Positions 1 through 6,319 are shown, counted from the stretch's first letter. The stretch: 8,781 bases of DNA from Pseudomonadota bacterium (GCA_023442215.1 JAEZMP010000644.1:1-8781), one strand, 5' to 3'. Translations and numbers: made by a program. The notes: generated by a model not told the origin, from the sequence alone.

Positions 1-1112
1 GCCCCGGCCTGCGCGGGCACCTCCCCGGCCGCGGCCCGCGCGAGGGCGACGAGAAGCGCCTGGTCGCGGCGGGCGTCGGTTGCCGGGTTGCGGTTCGGGC
101 CGCCCTCGACGACCGCCCGCCAGAACCCTTCGAGCTCGCGAACGAACGCCTCCTCGTAACCGGAGCGGATCTCCGTCGCCTCGAGCCGGCTGCCAGCATT
201 GCGCCGGACGGTGAGCCGGGTCGGATGGTGGTTCAGATAGGGCGCCGGGAACACCAGCTCGACGATCTCGTCGTCGAAATAGAGGCTGATGCGTTCGCGG
301 TAGTCACCAACGCCCGGCACCTCCACGTGGGTCATGGTCCAGAGCGAGGCGCCCCCGCGCAGCGCCACCGCGCCCTGCCCGCCCGCGCCGCCGGCGAACA
401 GCGCCGCGCCGCGGACATCGCCGGTTTCCAGCCCCATCGCGTCGAGCAGGCCGTGCACGGCGTTGACGTCGTGCACCAGCGCCGAGCTGTAGGCGGAGGC
501 GAAGCCGCGGAACACCGTCTCGTCCGGCGCGAAGCCCAGCGCCGCCTCGACCTGTTCGCGCCGGCGGCGGGCGGTGGCCGCGATCAGCGCCTCCGGTACG
601 GCGCCGCCGGCGACGAGCGGGTGATGGCCGACGAACGGGCCGGCATCCGGGTCATGCACCTCGACCGAGAGATAGCGCAGCGCTTCCCCTCGTCCGCGTA
701 CGAGATCGAGCGCCGTCACGTAGCTCGGATCGAAGCGCTTCATGTAGCCGACCTGGAGCACGGCGCCGGACCGCTGCCGCGCCTCGATGAGGCGGTCGAT
801 CTCCGCGACGCCGTAGCACAGCGGTTTTTCGCAGAACACATGGATGCCGGCGGCGAGCGCCGCTGCCGCGAGCGCACCGTGCCAGGGGTCCGGCGCGGCG
901 ATCACCAGGGCATCGAGGCCGAGGTCCATGAGGTCGGCGGCATCCGGCACGCTCGCGATGCCGAACCGGCCGGACAGGGCATCCCGGACGGCCGCGGAGG
1001 GGTCGCTCACGCCGACAAGCGTGAATTTGTCCTTCAGTGCCAGCAGGTTGGGGATGTGCTCGACCTGCGCGATCAAGCCGCCGCCGGCAACGCCGACCTT
1101 CAAACGAGTCAT
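1..1112 (-). CDS. Gfo/Idh/MocA family oxidoreductase, 3' end cut by window edge
   Basis: NAD(P)-dependent sugar or cyclitol dehydrogenase of the family that contains inositol dehydrogenase and MocA; expected to be cytoplasmic. About 370 residues are visible with no stop before the left edge; since the family is usually 330-390 residues, little should be missing. The start is the ATG at 1112-1110, which begins directly with the Rossmann strand; its ribosome site is weak. Visible landmarks are the glycine-rich nucleotide loop GVAGGGLIAQ (residues 7-16), an acidic D37 ending strand two (favouring NAD over NADP), the family motif EKP at 95-97 (VFCEKPLCYG), VGYMKRFDPSY at 121-131, and HDVN at 214-217, where the family's catalytic histidine normally sits. 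It is the last visible gene of the leftward operon, 106 bp after the ATPase gene. It probably oxidises the imported cyclitol or sugar, giving a keto compound for the dehydratase. Family assignment is firm; the substrate is not known. Confidence 0.9.
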   Translation of the reverse strand, partial: MTRLKVGVAGGGLIAQVEHIPNLLALKDKFTLVGVSDPSAAVRDALSGRFGIASVPDAADLMDLGLDALVIAAPDPWHGALAAAALAAGIHVFCEKPLCYGVAEIDRLIEARQRSGAVLQVGYMKRFDPSYVTALDLVRGRGEALRYLSVEVHDPDAGPFVGHHPLVAGGAVPEALIAATARRRREQVEAALGFAPDETVFRGFASAYSSALVHDVNAVHGLLDAMGLETGDVRGAALFAGGAGGQGAVALRGGASLWTMTHVEVPGVGDYRERISLYFDDEIVELVFPAPYLNHHPTRLTVRRNAGSRLEATEIRSGYEEAFVRELEGFWRAVVEGGPNRNPATDARRDQALLVALARAAAGEVPAQAG

Positions 1113-1134
1113 CTTCGGAATCCCGGATGTGGGG

Positions 1135-1154
1135 GCCGGCGCGTCGGCGCCGGC
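1135..1154 (-). other. Hairpin before the oxidoreductase gene
   Basis: GCCGGCGC (1135-1142) and GCGCCGGC (1147-1154) form an 8-bp stem around a 4-nt loop, ending 22 nt before the ATG at 1112. With the hairpin at 1209-1236 it occupies much of the 106-bp gap, which has no convincing promoter. Confidence 0.45.
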
Positions 1155-1208
1155 GTTGCGAACGGGGCCGCGCGGGCGACCCTTCGGCCATGGAGAGCGG
1201 AATGAAGC

Positions 1209-1236
1209 GGCGCCGCGGTCAGTGCGCCGCGGCGCC
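1209..1236 (-). other. Hairpin enclosing the ABC ATPase stop codon
   Basis: GGCGCCGCGG (1209-1218) and CCGCGGCGCC (1227-1236) form a perfect 10-bp stem, and the 8-nt loop contains the TGA of the ATPase gene. The sequence after it on the minus strand (GCTTCATTCC) has scattered Ts only, so termination would be partial at best. It may protect the upstream mRNA or reduce expression of the following oxidoreductase. Confidence 0.55.
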
Positions 1237-2046
1237 CGGCGGGGCTGCGCCCGGCATCCGCGCGAGTTCCGCCTGCAGGTGCTGCAGGTCGCGGCGGCCG
1301 GCCATCAGTTCCAGCACCTCTGTTTCCGTGATCTCCGCCTTGCGGAAGGTGCCGTGCACCCGGCCGCGGTTGAGCAGCGTGAACACGTCGCCGATCGGAT
1401 AGGCGTGGTGGATGTTGTGGGTGATGAACACCACGCCGATCCCCCGCGAGCGCGCCTGCGCGATGTAGCGCAGCACGATCGAGGCCTGATGCACGCCGAG
1501 CGCCGAGGTCGGCTCGTCGAGGATCAGCACCCGCGCGCCGTGATAGACGGCGCGCGCGATCGCGACGCACTGCCGCTCGCCGCCGGAAAGCGTGCCGACC
1601 GCCTGCTCCGGGTCGCGGACGTTGATGCCCATGCGGTTGAGCTCGTCGTAGACGATCTCGTTCGCCTTCTTCATGTCGAGCCGCCGCGCGATGAAGCGGC
1701 CGCGGGTCGGCTCGCGCCCGAGGAAGAAGTTCCGCGTGATCGACATCAGCGGGATCATCGCCAGATCCTGGAAAACCGTGGCGATGCCCTTGTCGAGCGC
1801 CTGGCGCGGAGTGTCGAACACCGTCGGCACCCCGTCGACGCGCATCTCGCCCGAGGTCGGCTGATGGACGCCGGCGAGCATCTTGATGAGCGTCGACTTG
1901 CCGGCGCCGTTGTCGCCGAGCAGGCAGTGCACCTCGCCCGGGCGGACCGCGATGGAAATGTCCTGCAGCGCGACCACGATGCCGAACGCCTTGCCGGCAC
2001 GGTCGAGTTCGAGGATCGGCGCGGTTTCAGAGATGTCGCCCGTCAT
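1219..2046 (-). CDS. Sugar ABC importer ATP-binding protein (single-domain, FrcA-like)
   Basis: ATPase subunit of a CUT2-type sugar importer, 275 residues, acting on the cytoplasmic face of the inner membrane. All nucleotide-binding motifs are intact: Walker A GDNGAGKST (44-52), Q-loop VFQD (91-94), signature LSGGERQ (153-159), Walker B with catalytic glutamate LILDEPTSAL (174-183), and switch histidine H210 in FITHN. It has only one nucleotide-binding domain, unlike the fused two-domain RbsA/XylG/MglA proteins of about 500 residues, so it should work as a homodimer as FrcA is thought to. The frame is open far upstream, but the start is set by the ATG at 2046-2044: it has a GGAGGG site 6 nt before it and overlaps the permease stop as TGATG, the pattern of translational coupling. 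The last residues are alanine- and proline-rich and less conserved. Its stop codon lies in the loop of a strong hairpin (1209-1236). Confidence 0.95.
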   Translation of the reverse strand: MTGDISETAPILELDRAGKAFGIVVALQDISIAVRPGEVHCLLGDNGAGKSTLIKMLAGVHQPTSGEMRVDGVPTVFDTPRQALDKGIATVFQDLAMIPLMSITRNFFLGREPTRGRFIARRLDMKKANEIVYDELNRMGINVRDPEQAVGTLSGGERQCVAIARAVYHGARVLILDEPTSALGVHQASIVLRYIAQARSRGIGVVFITHNIHHAYPIGDVFTLLNRGRVHGTFRKAEITETEVLELMAGRRDLQHLQAELARMPGAAPPGAAAH

Positions 2047-3170
2047 CACCGGCCCTCCGTGGCCTTGCGGCGCACATAGTTGTTGAACAGCACGGCGATC
2101 AGCACCATCAGGCCGAGGAAGACCATGAACCAGTCGCTGTCGATGCCGGTGTAGAAGATGCCCATCTCCACGGTGCCGAACACCAGCGAGCCGAACATCG
2201 CGCCGATCGCCGAGCCGTAGCCGCCGGAGAGCAGGTTGCCGCCGATGACCGCGGCGATCACCGCCTCGAATTCCTTCTGGGTGCCGCGCAGCGTGTCGGC
2301 CGACCCGGCCTCCAGCACCTGGATCGTGGCGAACAGCGCCGCCGAGCACGCCGTGGCGATGAACAGCATGATCTTCACCCGCGCCACCGGCACGCCGACA
2401 TTGCGAGCCGCCTGAAGGTCGCCGCCGACCGCGAAGATCCAGTTGCCGAACCGCGTGCGCACCAGCACCCAGGTCGCCAGCGCCGTGATGGCGAGCCACC
2501 ACGCCACCGACATCGGCAGGCCCTGGACGATCGGAACCCCGTCCGGCCGCAGCGGGATGACGCCGATGTTGCCGAGCCACTGGAACAGGCCGGTGGCGAA
2601 CTTGCCGCCGAACAGCCAGATCACGAACGGCTCGTCGGCGCCCTTGGTGATGTAGGGGATCTGCGTGCGGCCGGTCAGCGTGCGGGTGACCGCCAGCGAA
2701 AGCCCGCGCAGCACGAAATAACCCGCCAGCGTGACGATGAACGACGGCAGGTTGGTGCGCATCACCAGCAGGCCGTTCGCCGTGCCGACCAGGATCGCCG
2801 CGGCGAACGCCGCGAGGATGCCGACCCAGAGCGGCAGGCCGAACTCGGTGACGCAGAGGCCGATGACGATGCCGGAGAAGCCGATCATCGAGCCGAGCGA
2901 CAGGTCGAACTCCCCGCCGATCATCAGGAGCGCGACCGCGGCGGCGAGGATGCCGAGCTGGGCCGACACCTGCAGGAAGTTGGTGATGCCGAGCACGCTG
3001 AACAGACCGCTCCCGCCGGCCGTCAGCCCGAAGGCGGCAAACACGAAGATGGTCGCGCCGAGCGCCCCGAGTTCAGGCCGCCGGAGCGCGCGGCTGACCA
3101 GCCGCCGCATCCGGTTGGGCTGCGCCCGAGGGCGGTGCGGCTCTGCCGGTACCGCTGTTCCCATGGTCAT
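2046..3170 (-). CDS. Sugar ABC importer permease (RbsC/FrcC family)
   Basis: Inner-membrane permease of the BPD_transp_2 type, 374 residues, with about ten hydrophobic segments from near residue 35 to the C-terminus. Family landmarks are GGEFDLSLGSMIG after the second or third membrane segment, TNLPSFIVTLAGYFVLRGL in the middle, and GGDLQAARNVGVPVARVK in the cytoplasmic loop that contacts the ATPase, followed by the conserved AVIGGNLLSGGYGSAIGA stretch. With one permease and one single-domain ATPase gene, the importer should be a homodimer of each. The frame is open 168 bp further upstream, through the intergenic hairpins. I choose the ATG at 3170-3168 because GGGAGGGAG lies 10 nt before it; a second ATG two codons later (3164) is also possible. 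The resemblance is closest to fructose/inositol-type FrcC permeases, judged from remembered motifs only. Substrate unknown; the neighbouring inosose dehydratase favours a cyclitol. Confidence 0.94.
   Translation of the reverse strand: MTMGTAVPAEPHRPRAQPNRMRRLVSRALRRPELGALGATIFVFAAFGLTAGGSGLFSVLGITNFLQVSAQLGILAAAVALLMIGGEFDLSLGSMIGFSGIVIGLCVTEFGLPLWVGILAAFAAAILVGTANGLLVMRTNLPSFIVTLAGYFVLRGLSLAVTRTLTGRTQIPYITKGADEPFVIWLFGGKFATGLFQWLGNIGVIPLRPDGVPIVQGLPMSVAWWLAITALATWVLVRTRFGNWIFAVGGDLQAARNVGVPVARVKIMLFIATACSAALFATIQVLEAGSADTLRGTQKEFEAVIAAVIGGNLLSGGYGSAIGAMFGSLVFGTVEMGIFYTGIDSDWFMVFLGLMVLIAVLFNNYVRRKATEGR
2053..2058 (-). promoter_or_regulatory. Ribosome binding site of the ABC ATPase gene inside the permease 3' end
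   Basis: GGAGGG on the minus strand, 6 nt before the ATG at 2046, lies within the last codons of the permease gene. It decides the ATPase start in a frame that is open for more than 500 bp upstream. Confidence 0.8.
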
Positions 3171-3180
3171 TCCCGTTGTT

Positions 3181-3189
3181 CTCCCTCCC
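3181..3189 (-). promoter_or_regulatory. Ribosome binding site of the permease gene
   Basis: GGGAGGGAG on the minus strand ends 10 nt before the ATG at 3170. It favours that start over the in-frame ATG at 3164, which would be 16 nt away, and over the open but unlikely upstream extension. Confidence 0.65.
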
Positions 3190-3231
3190 GCAGCGTGGAC
3201 GTCCGACGAAACCGAACGAGGCCCGCTCCGG

Positions 3232-3259
3232 ATTATGTGCGTGTCGTCCTGAGGGTCTT
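3232..3259 (-). promoter_or_regulatory. Possible internal promoter before the permease gene
   Basis: On the minus strand CATAAT (3237-3232, 5 of 6 to the -10 consensus) lies 16 bp after AAGACC (3259-3254, 3 of 6 to the -35). It sits downstream of the three hairpins and about 60 bp before the permease ATG. It may give the permease, ATPase and oxidoreductase genes a basal transcript of their own. The -35 is poor, so this is tentative. Confidence 0.25.
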
Positions 3260-3287
3260 CCGCTCGGATCCCTCCCGATCCGGGCGG
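3260..3287 (-). other. Third hairpin in the binding-protein/permease gap
   Basis: CGGATC (3265-3270) pairs with GATCCG (3277-3282) around a 6-nt loop. Beyond one mismatch on the transcribed RNA, four more pairs (3260-3263 with 3284-3287) continue the stem. No T-run follows. Confidence 0.45.
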
Positions 3288-3288
3288 C

Positions 3289-3303
3289 CCTGCCGTCGGC
3301 AGG
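3289..3303 (-). other. Second, smaller hairpin in the binding-protein/permease gap
   Basis: CCTGCC and GGCAGG form a 6-bp stem around a 3-nt loop, 4 nt beyond the first hairpin. It is probably part of the same structured leader. Confidence 0.4.
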
Positions 3304-3307
3304 ACCC

Positions 3308-3333
3308 GGCGGCGGCCTGTCGCGGCCGCCGCC
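3308..3333 (-). other. Strong GC hairpin directly after the binding-protein gene
   Basis: GGCGGCGGCC (3308-3317) pairs perfectly with GGCCGCCGCC (3324-3333) around a 6-nt loop, 6 nt beyond the binding-protein stop. No T-run follows. Hairpins here in sugar ABC operons often protect the binding-protein transcript or attenuate reading into the membrane genes. Confidence 0.65.
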
Positions 3334-3339
3334 ATCATC

Positions 3340-4326
3340 TCAGCGGATGCCTTCCTCGCTCAGCGACTTGACGGCGCCGGCTTCAGCCTTGGTGATGATG
3401 GAAGGACCGGTGCGCACGGCTTCGGTCGGAAGCGTCTTGTACATGGCCTTGCCGGCGAGCAGCACGACCGGCAGGTAGCCCATCAGGTACTGCTGGCTGT
3501 CGATGGTGAAGAGCATCTTGCCGCTGGAAATGGCATCGAGCACTTCCGGTGAGATGTCGTAGGCGCCGATCTTGAGCTTGCCGCCGAGGCCGCGCTCGTC
3601 GAGCATCTGCAGGATCGGGCCGGCCAGCGTGGTGCCGAGCATCATCATGCCGTCGACGTTCGGATGCGAGGCCATGTAGCCCTCGATGCGGCGGGTGGCG
3701 TCGGTCGGATCGAGGGTCACGGCGATGACGTCGGTCTTGCCGCCGCTCTTGGCGAGGCCGTCCGAAAGGCCCTGGCAGCGCTGGTCCTGGCTGACGTTGC
3801 CGACCTCGTGGTTGACGCAGACCGCTTCCTTGACGCCCGCCTCGCCGAGGATCTCGCCGGACTTCAGGCCGTTCTGGTATTCGGAGCCGCCGCCGACGAA
3901 CAGGTCGAGCCCCCAAGGCTTCACCTGGTCCTCGCCGCTGTCGATGACGACGACCGGGATGCCCGCCGCCTTGGCGGCCTTGATGGGGGCTTCGAGCGCC
4001 GTGGCATCGGGGATCGAGACGACGAGGCCGTCCGGGCTGGAAGCGGTCGCGGCCTCGATCATCTGGCCCATCTTCACGACGTCGAAGCTCGCGGGCGCCT
4101 GATAGTCGACCTTGACGCCGAGCGCGTCGGACGCGGCCTTCATGCCGTTCTTGACGACGGTCCAGTAGTTGTCGTTCGCCTGACCGTGGGTGACGAAGAC
4201 GATCCGCACGTCCTGCGGCTTCTTCACCTGCGCCGCCGCCGGCGCGACGGCGGCGAGCGAGGCGGTGGCCGCCAGCGCAGCCGCGACCAGAGCGCCGCGG
4301 ACGGCGCCTTCGAGCATCCTCTTCAT
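3340..4326 (-). CDS. Periplasmic sugar-binding protein of the ABC importer
   Basis: Substrate-binding protein of the Peripla_BP_4 (ribose/galactose-binding, CUT2) class, 328 residues. An export signal is clear: basic MKRMLEGAVRGA, an alanine/leucine-rich core, and an APAAA-Q cleavage site near residue 32, with no lipobox cysteine, so the mature protein should be soluble in the periplasm. The mature part starts with strand VRIVFVTHGQANDNYW (40-55), followed by DGLVVSIPD (99-107), AGIPVVVIDSG (121-131) and a C-terminal lobe with NVDGMMMLGTTLAGP. Exactly two cysteines are present (170 and 184, flanking NHEVGNVSQDQR), a likely disulfide. The start is ATG 4326-4324, with AGAGGGA 7 nt upstream; the longer open frame upstream is spurious because the signal peptide begins here. 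It is flanked on both sides by strong hairpins, as expected for a gene whose product is needed in excess over the membrane parts. I do not recognise a closely matching characterised protein, so the ligand is open. Confidence 0.94.
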   Translation of the reverse strand: MKRMLEGAVRGALVAAALAATASLAAVAPAAAQVKKPQDVRIVFVTHGQANDNYWTVVKNGMKAASDALGVKVDYQAPASFDVVKMGQMIEAATASSPDGLVVSIPDATALEAPIKAAKAAGIPVVVIDSGEDQVKPWGLDLFVGGGSEYQNGLKSGEILGEAGVKEAVCVNHEVGNVSQDQRCQGLSDGLAKSGGKTDVIAVTLDPTDATRRIEGYMASHPNVDGMMMLGTTLAGPILQMLDERGLGGKLKIGAYDISPEVLDAISSGKMLFTIDSQQYLMGYLPVVLLAGKAMYKTLPTEAVRTGPSIITKAEAGAVKSLSEEGIR

Positions 4327-4333
4327 CGTTGTG

Positions 4334-4340
4334 TCCCTCT
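4334..4340 (-). promoter_or_regulatory. Ribosome binding site of the binding-protein gene
   Basis: AGAGGGA on the minus strand, 7 nt before the ATG at 4326, supports the start that gives a clean signal peptide. Confidence 0.7.
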
Positions 4341-4366
4341 GTTCGTTCTTTGCCTGCGGTGTCGTG

Positions 4367-4406
4367 CCGGCCTCCCGCTCCGACCGCAGGGACGGAGCGG
4401 GACCGG
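4367..4406 (-). other. Hairpin between deacetylase and binding-protein genes
   Basis: Positions 4373-4382 and 4393-4402 form a perfect 10-bp stem with a 10-nt loop. Four more pairs (4367-4370 with 4403-4406) extend it past a 2-nt bulge. It starts 5 nt after the deacetylase stop. No T-run follows on the minus strand, so it looks like an mRNA-stability, processing or partial-termination element, not a complete intrinsic terminator. Confidence 0.6.
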
Positions 4407-4411
4407 ATTCC

Positions 4412-5338
4412 TCAGGAAGGGGCCGCGTACCTCGCGGTCTCGACGGATTGGGCGCGGCTGGCGGGCTTTTCGGCGGTGCCGCTCGCGAGGTCGGCCAGCG
4501 TGCAGCGGAAGGGTTCGACGGACGCGAACCACGCGGCGCTCTCCCCGCCGCTGAGGAATGCGAACTCCTCGGTCCGGATCGCCGCCGTCGCGGGCTCGAT
4601 CGCCTCGATCTCACCGGGGGCATTTGCATGCAGCGCCATGAAGGTGACGCCGGGGCCGACGGTCGCGAACAGCGCCTCGTAGCGCTCGGCCGGCGGGACC
4701 TCGCGATGCCAGGGCGTCTCCAGCACGCGATCGGCCGGAATGCCGCCGCCGGCGGCGAAGCGCTCCGCCATCTCGCGGTAGAACGCCGGATCGACGCCGG
4801 CGAGATTGTGGACCGGGCCGTAGGCGTCGAGAGATCGCGGAACCATGACCGGCACGCGATATTCGTCGGCGAGGGCGAGATAGATCGCGGCGAATTCCGG
4901 GGCCAGCGCCGCGGCCTGGTGCGCGTCGAAATGAGTGGGCTTCAGGCCGGCGGCCAGAAACGCCTCGATCTGGGCCCGCATCTCCGCCTCAACCGCCTCC
5001 GGCTCGGCGTGGCGGCGGACCTCCGCAACGCTGCCCCACAGATAGCCGTCGCCGTCGACGAGGCCGGAGGCGCGGCCGGGGACCGTCAGCGGCCGCCAGC
5101 GGTAGTGCCGTTTCTCCGCCGTGATGGTGAGATGAACGCCGAGGGCGAGCGAGGGATCGGACCGTCCCGCCTCAGCGATCTCCAGAAACCACGGGCACGG
5201 CACCATCACCGAGCCGGAATCGCAGCGCCCGAGCCGGGCGAGTTCCAGGAACGCCGCGTTGGCGCCATGGCACATGCCGAGATCGTCGATGTTGACGACG
5301 ATCCGCGGCTCGGAAGGGGTTGCCGTCGCGGTCGCCAT
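4412..5338 (-). CDS. ChbG/YdjC (HpnK) family carbohydrate deacetylase
   Basis: Metal-dependent deacetylase of the YdjC-like family (PF04794), 308 residues, cytoplasmic with no signal peptide. Characterised members remove an N-acetyl group from chitooligosaccharides (ChbG) or from hopanoid N-acetylglucosamine (HpnK). Metal and catalytic landmarks are present: NIDDLGMCHGAN (16-27) gives the aspartates, GVHLTIT (67-73) a histidine, and PTHFDAHQ (134-141) the second histidine site. FMALHANAPGE near the C-terminus resembles the family's late histidine motif. The start is ATG 5338-5336, with a textbook GAGGAGG 5 nt upstream; an earlier in-frame ATG at 5365 would overlap iolE and lacks such a site. 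It begins 10 bp after the iolE stop and its ribosome site overlaps that stop, so coupled translation is likely. It is unusual between an inosose dehydratase and a sugar transporter, and suggests the substrate arrives acylated. The actual substrate cannot be read from the sequence. Confidence 0.9.
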   Translation of the reverse strand: MATATATPSEPRIVVNIDDLGMCHGANAAFLELARLGRCDSGSVMVPCPWFLEIAEAGRSDPSLALGVHLTITAEKRHYRWRPLTVPGRASGLVDGDGYLWGSVAEVRRHAEPEAVEAEMRAQIEAFLAAGLKPTHFDAHQAAALAPEFAAIYLALADEYRVPVMVPRSLDAYGPVHNLAGVDPAFYREMAERFAAGGGIPADRVLETPWHREVPPAERYEALFATVGPGVTFMALHANAPGEIEAIEPATAAIRTEEFAFLSGGESAAWFASVEPFRCTLADLASGTAEKPASRAQSVETARYAAPS

Positions 5339-5343
5339 CGGCG

Positions 5344-5350
5344 CCTCCTC
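5344..5350 (-). promoter_or_regulatory. Ribosome binding site of the deacetylase gene, overlapping the iolE stop
   Basis: GAGGAGG reads on the minus strand 5 nt before the ATG at 5338 and shares bases with the iolE TGA (5351-5349). It fixes the deacetylase start and suggests translational coupling to iolE. Confidence 0.8.
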
Positions 5351-6248
5351 AGGGCTCGACCGCAAAGCCCGCCTCGACGGCGGCGGCCTTGAGATTGCGA
5401 TAGCCGAGGGTGGCGTAGGTCAGCGGATGGGCCTTGGCGGGGTCCTGCTCGGCCTCCACCACAAGCCAGCCCCGATAGCCGTTGTCCGCCAGGCGGTGTA
5501 GCAGCGCCGGATAGTCGATCGCCCCGTCGCCGGGAACGGTGAAGATGCTCTCCAGCACCGCGCCCATGAAGCTCATGTCCTCGGCGCGCGCCCGCGCCAG
5601 CATGTCCGGCCTGACGTCCTTGCAGTGGACGTGGACGACGCGAGCGACATGCCGGGCGAGCAGCGCCGCCGGATCCCCGCCCGAGAAGGCGCAATGGCCG
5701 GTGTCGTAGAGGAGGCCCACGGCCTCCCCCGTGTGGTTCATCAGGGCGTCGATCTCGGCGTCGGTCTCGACGATCGTGCCCATGTGGTGATGGAACGCCA
5801 TGCCGACGCCGAAATCGGCCATGCGCTCGGCGAGCGCGGTCAGCTTGGCGCCATAGGCAGCCCATTCGTCCGCGGGAAGCCGTGGCCGGTCGGAAATCGG
5901 GCGGAAGATGCCGTCGTGGCGGCCGAGCGACGTGTCCGCATAGACGACGCGTTCGGCGCCGAGCGCCTTCAGGAGCGAGAGATGGGGCAGCACGGCCTCG
6001 AACTCCGCCTCGACCTCGCGCTCGGCGATGCGGCCGTCGTACCAGCCGGAAACGAGGTCCAGCCCGTAGTGGCCGAGCACGGCCTTCAGCGCCTCCGGTT
6101 CGCGGGGGAACTTGCCGCCGAGTTCGGTGCCGCTGAAGCCGGCTTCCCGCGTCTCCGACAGGCAGGTCTCGAGCGGCGTGTCGCCGCCGAGCGACGGCAC
6201 GTCGTCGTTCGACCAGGTGATGGGATTGATGCCGATTCTGACGCTCAT
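5349..6248 (-). CDS. iolE: IolE/MocC family inosose dehydratase
   Basis: Probable myo-inosose-2 dehydratase (EC 4.2.1.44), which converts 2-keto-myo-inositol to the diketo intermediate in inositol catabolism; MocC of the rhizopine pathway is in the same family. The protein has 299 residues, the family's usual size, and is a single TIM barrel of the xylose-isomerase-like/AP endonuclease 2 type. Landmarks are GINPITWSNDD (6-16), GGDTPLETCLSE (21-32), TELGGKFPRE (41-50), VSGWY (66-70), FHHHMGTIVET (152-162), LYDTGHCAFSGGDP (180-193), HVHCKDVR (206-213) and VEAEQDP (264-270), covering the expected metal ligands. The start at ATG 6248-6246 matches where the family begins. Another ATG 15 codons upstream (6293) is rejected because those residues are not family-like, although the ribosome site at 6248 is weak. 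It is the first gene of the leftward operon, divergent from the MocR-type regulator. The choice between IolE and MocC needs a tree. Confidence 0.9.
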   Translation of the reverse strand: MSVRIGINPITWSNDDVPSLGGDTPLETCLSETREAGFSGTELGGKFPREPEALKAVLGHYGLDLVSGWYDGRIAEREVEAEFEAVLPHLSLLKALGAERVVYADTSLGRHDGIFRPISDRPRLPADEWAAYGAKLTALAERMADFGVGMAFHHHMGTIVETDAEIDALMNHTGEAVGLLYDTGHCAFSGGDPAALLARHVARVVHVHCKDVRPDMLARARAEDMSFMGAVLESIFTVPGDGAIDYPALLHRLADNGYRGWLVVEAEQDPAKAHPLTYATLGYRNLKAAAVEAGFAVEP

Positions 6249-6270
6249 GTCCGACGCTCGCGTGCTGTCC

Positions 6271-6282
6271 GAAAACGCTTTC
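6271..6282. promoter_or_regulatory. Hyphenated palindrome GAAAACGCTTTC, possible LacI-family operator
   Basis: Ten of twelve positions are symmetrical around a central CG (GAAA-A-CG-C-TTTC). The core fits the AANCGNTT pattern typical of LacI/GalR-family operators. It lies 23-34 bp before the iolE start codon and just downstream of the possible -10, a position suited to repression. No LacI-family gene is in the window, so the partner would be encoded elsewhere. A chance match is possible, but AT-rich symmetry stands out in this GC-rich setting. Confidence 0.35.
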
Positions 6283-6319
6283 TCTCGCCTCATCCTAGGC
6301 CGATCCGTCTCCCTCGCGA

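Noticed and set aside
1209..1236. Intrinsic terminator at the end of the ABC ATPase gene
   Set aside because: The stem is strong but no continuous T-run follows, and a co-oriented gene begins about 100 bp downstream; kept only as a hairpin.
225..2079. Overlapping plus-strand open frames opposite the oxidoreductase and ATPase genes
   Set aside because: Low-complexity Arg/Ala/His-rich products, antisense to intact conserved proteins; typical mirror frames at high GC.
2046..3338. Permease start at 3338 giving a 430-residue protein
   Set aside because: The extra 56 residues come from the intergenic hairpins, are not membrane-protein-like, and have no good ribosome site; the start at 3170 has one.
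4190..5392. 400-codon plus-strand frame across the binding-protein and deacetylase genes
   Set aside because: It is antisense to two well-supported genes and the gap between them, with no family motif.
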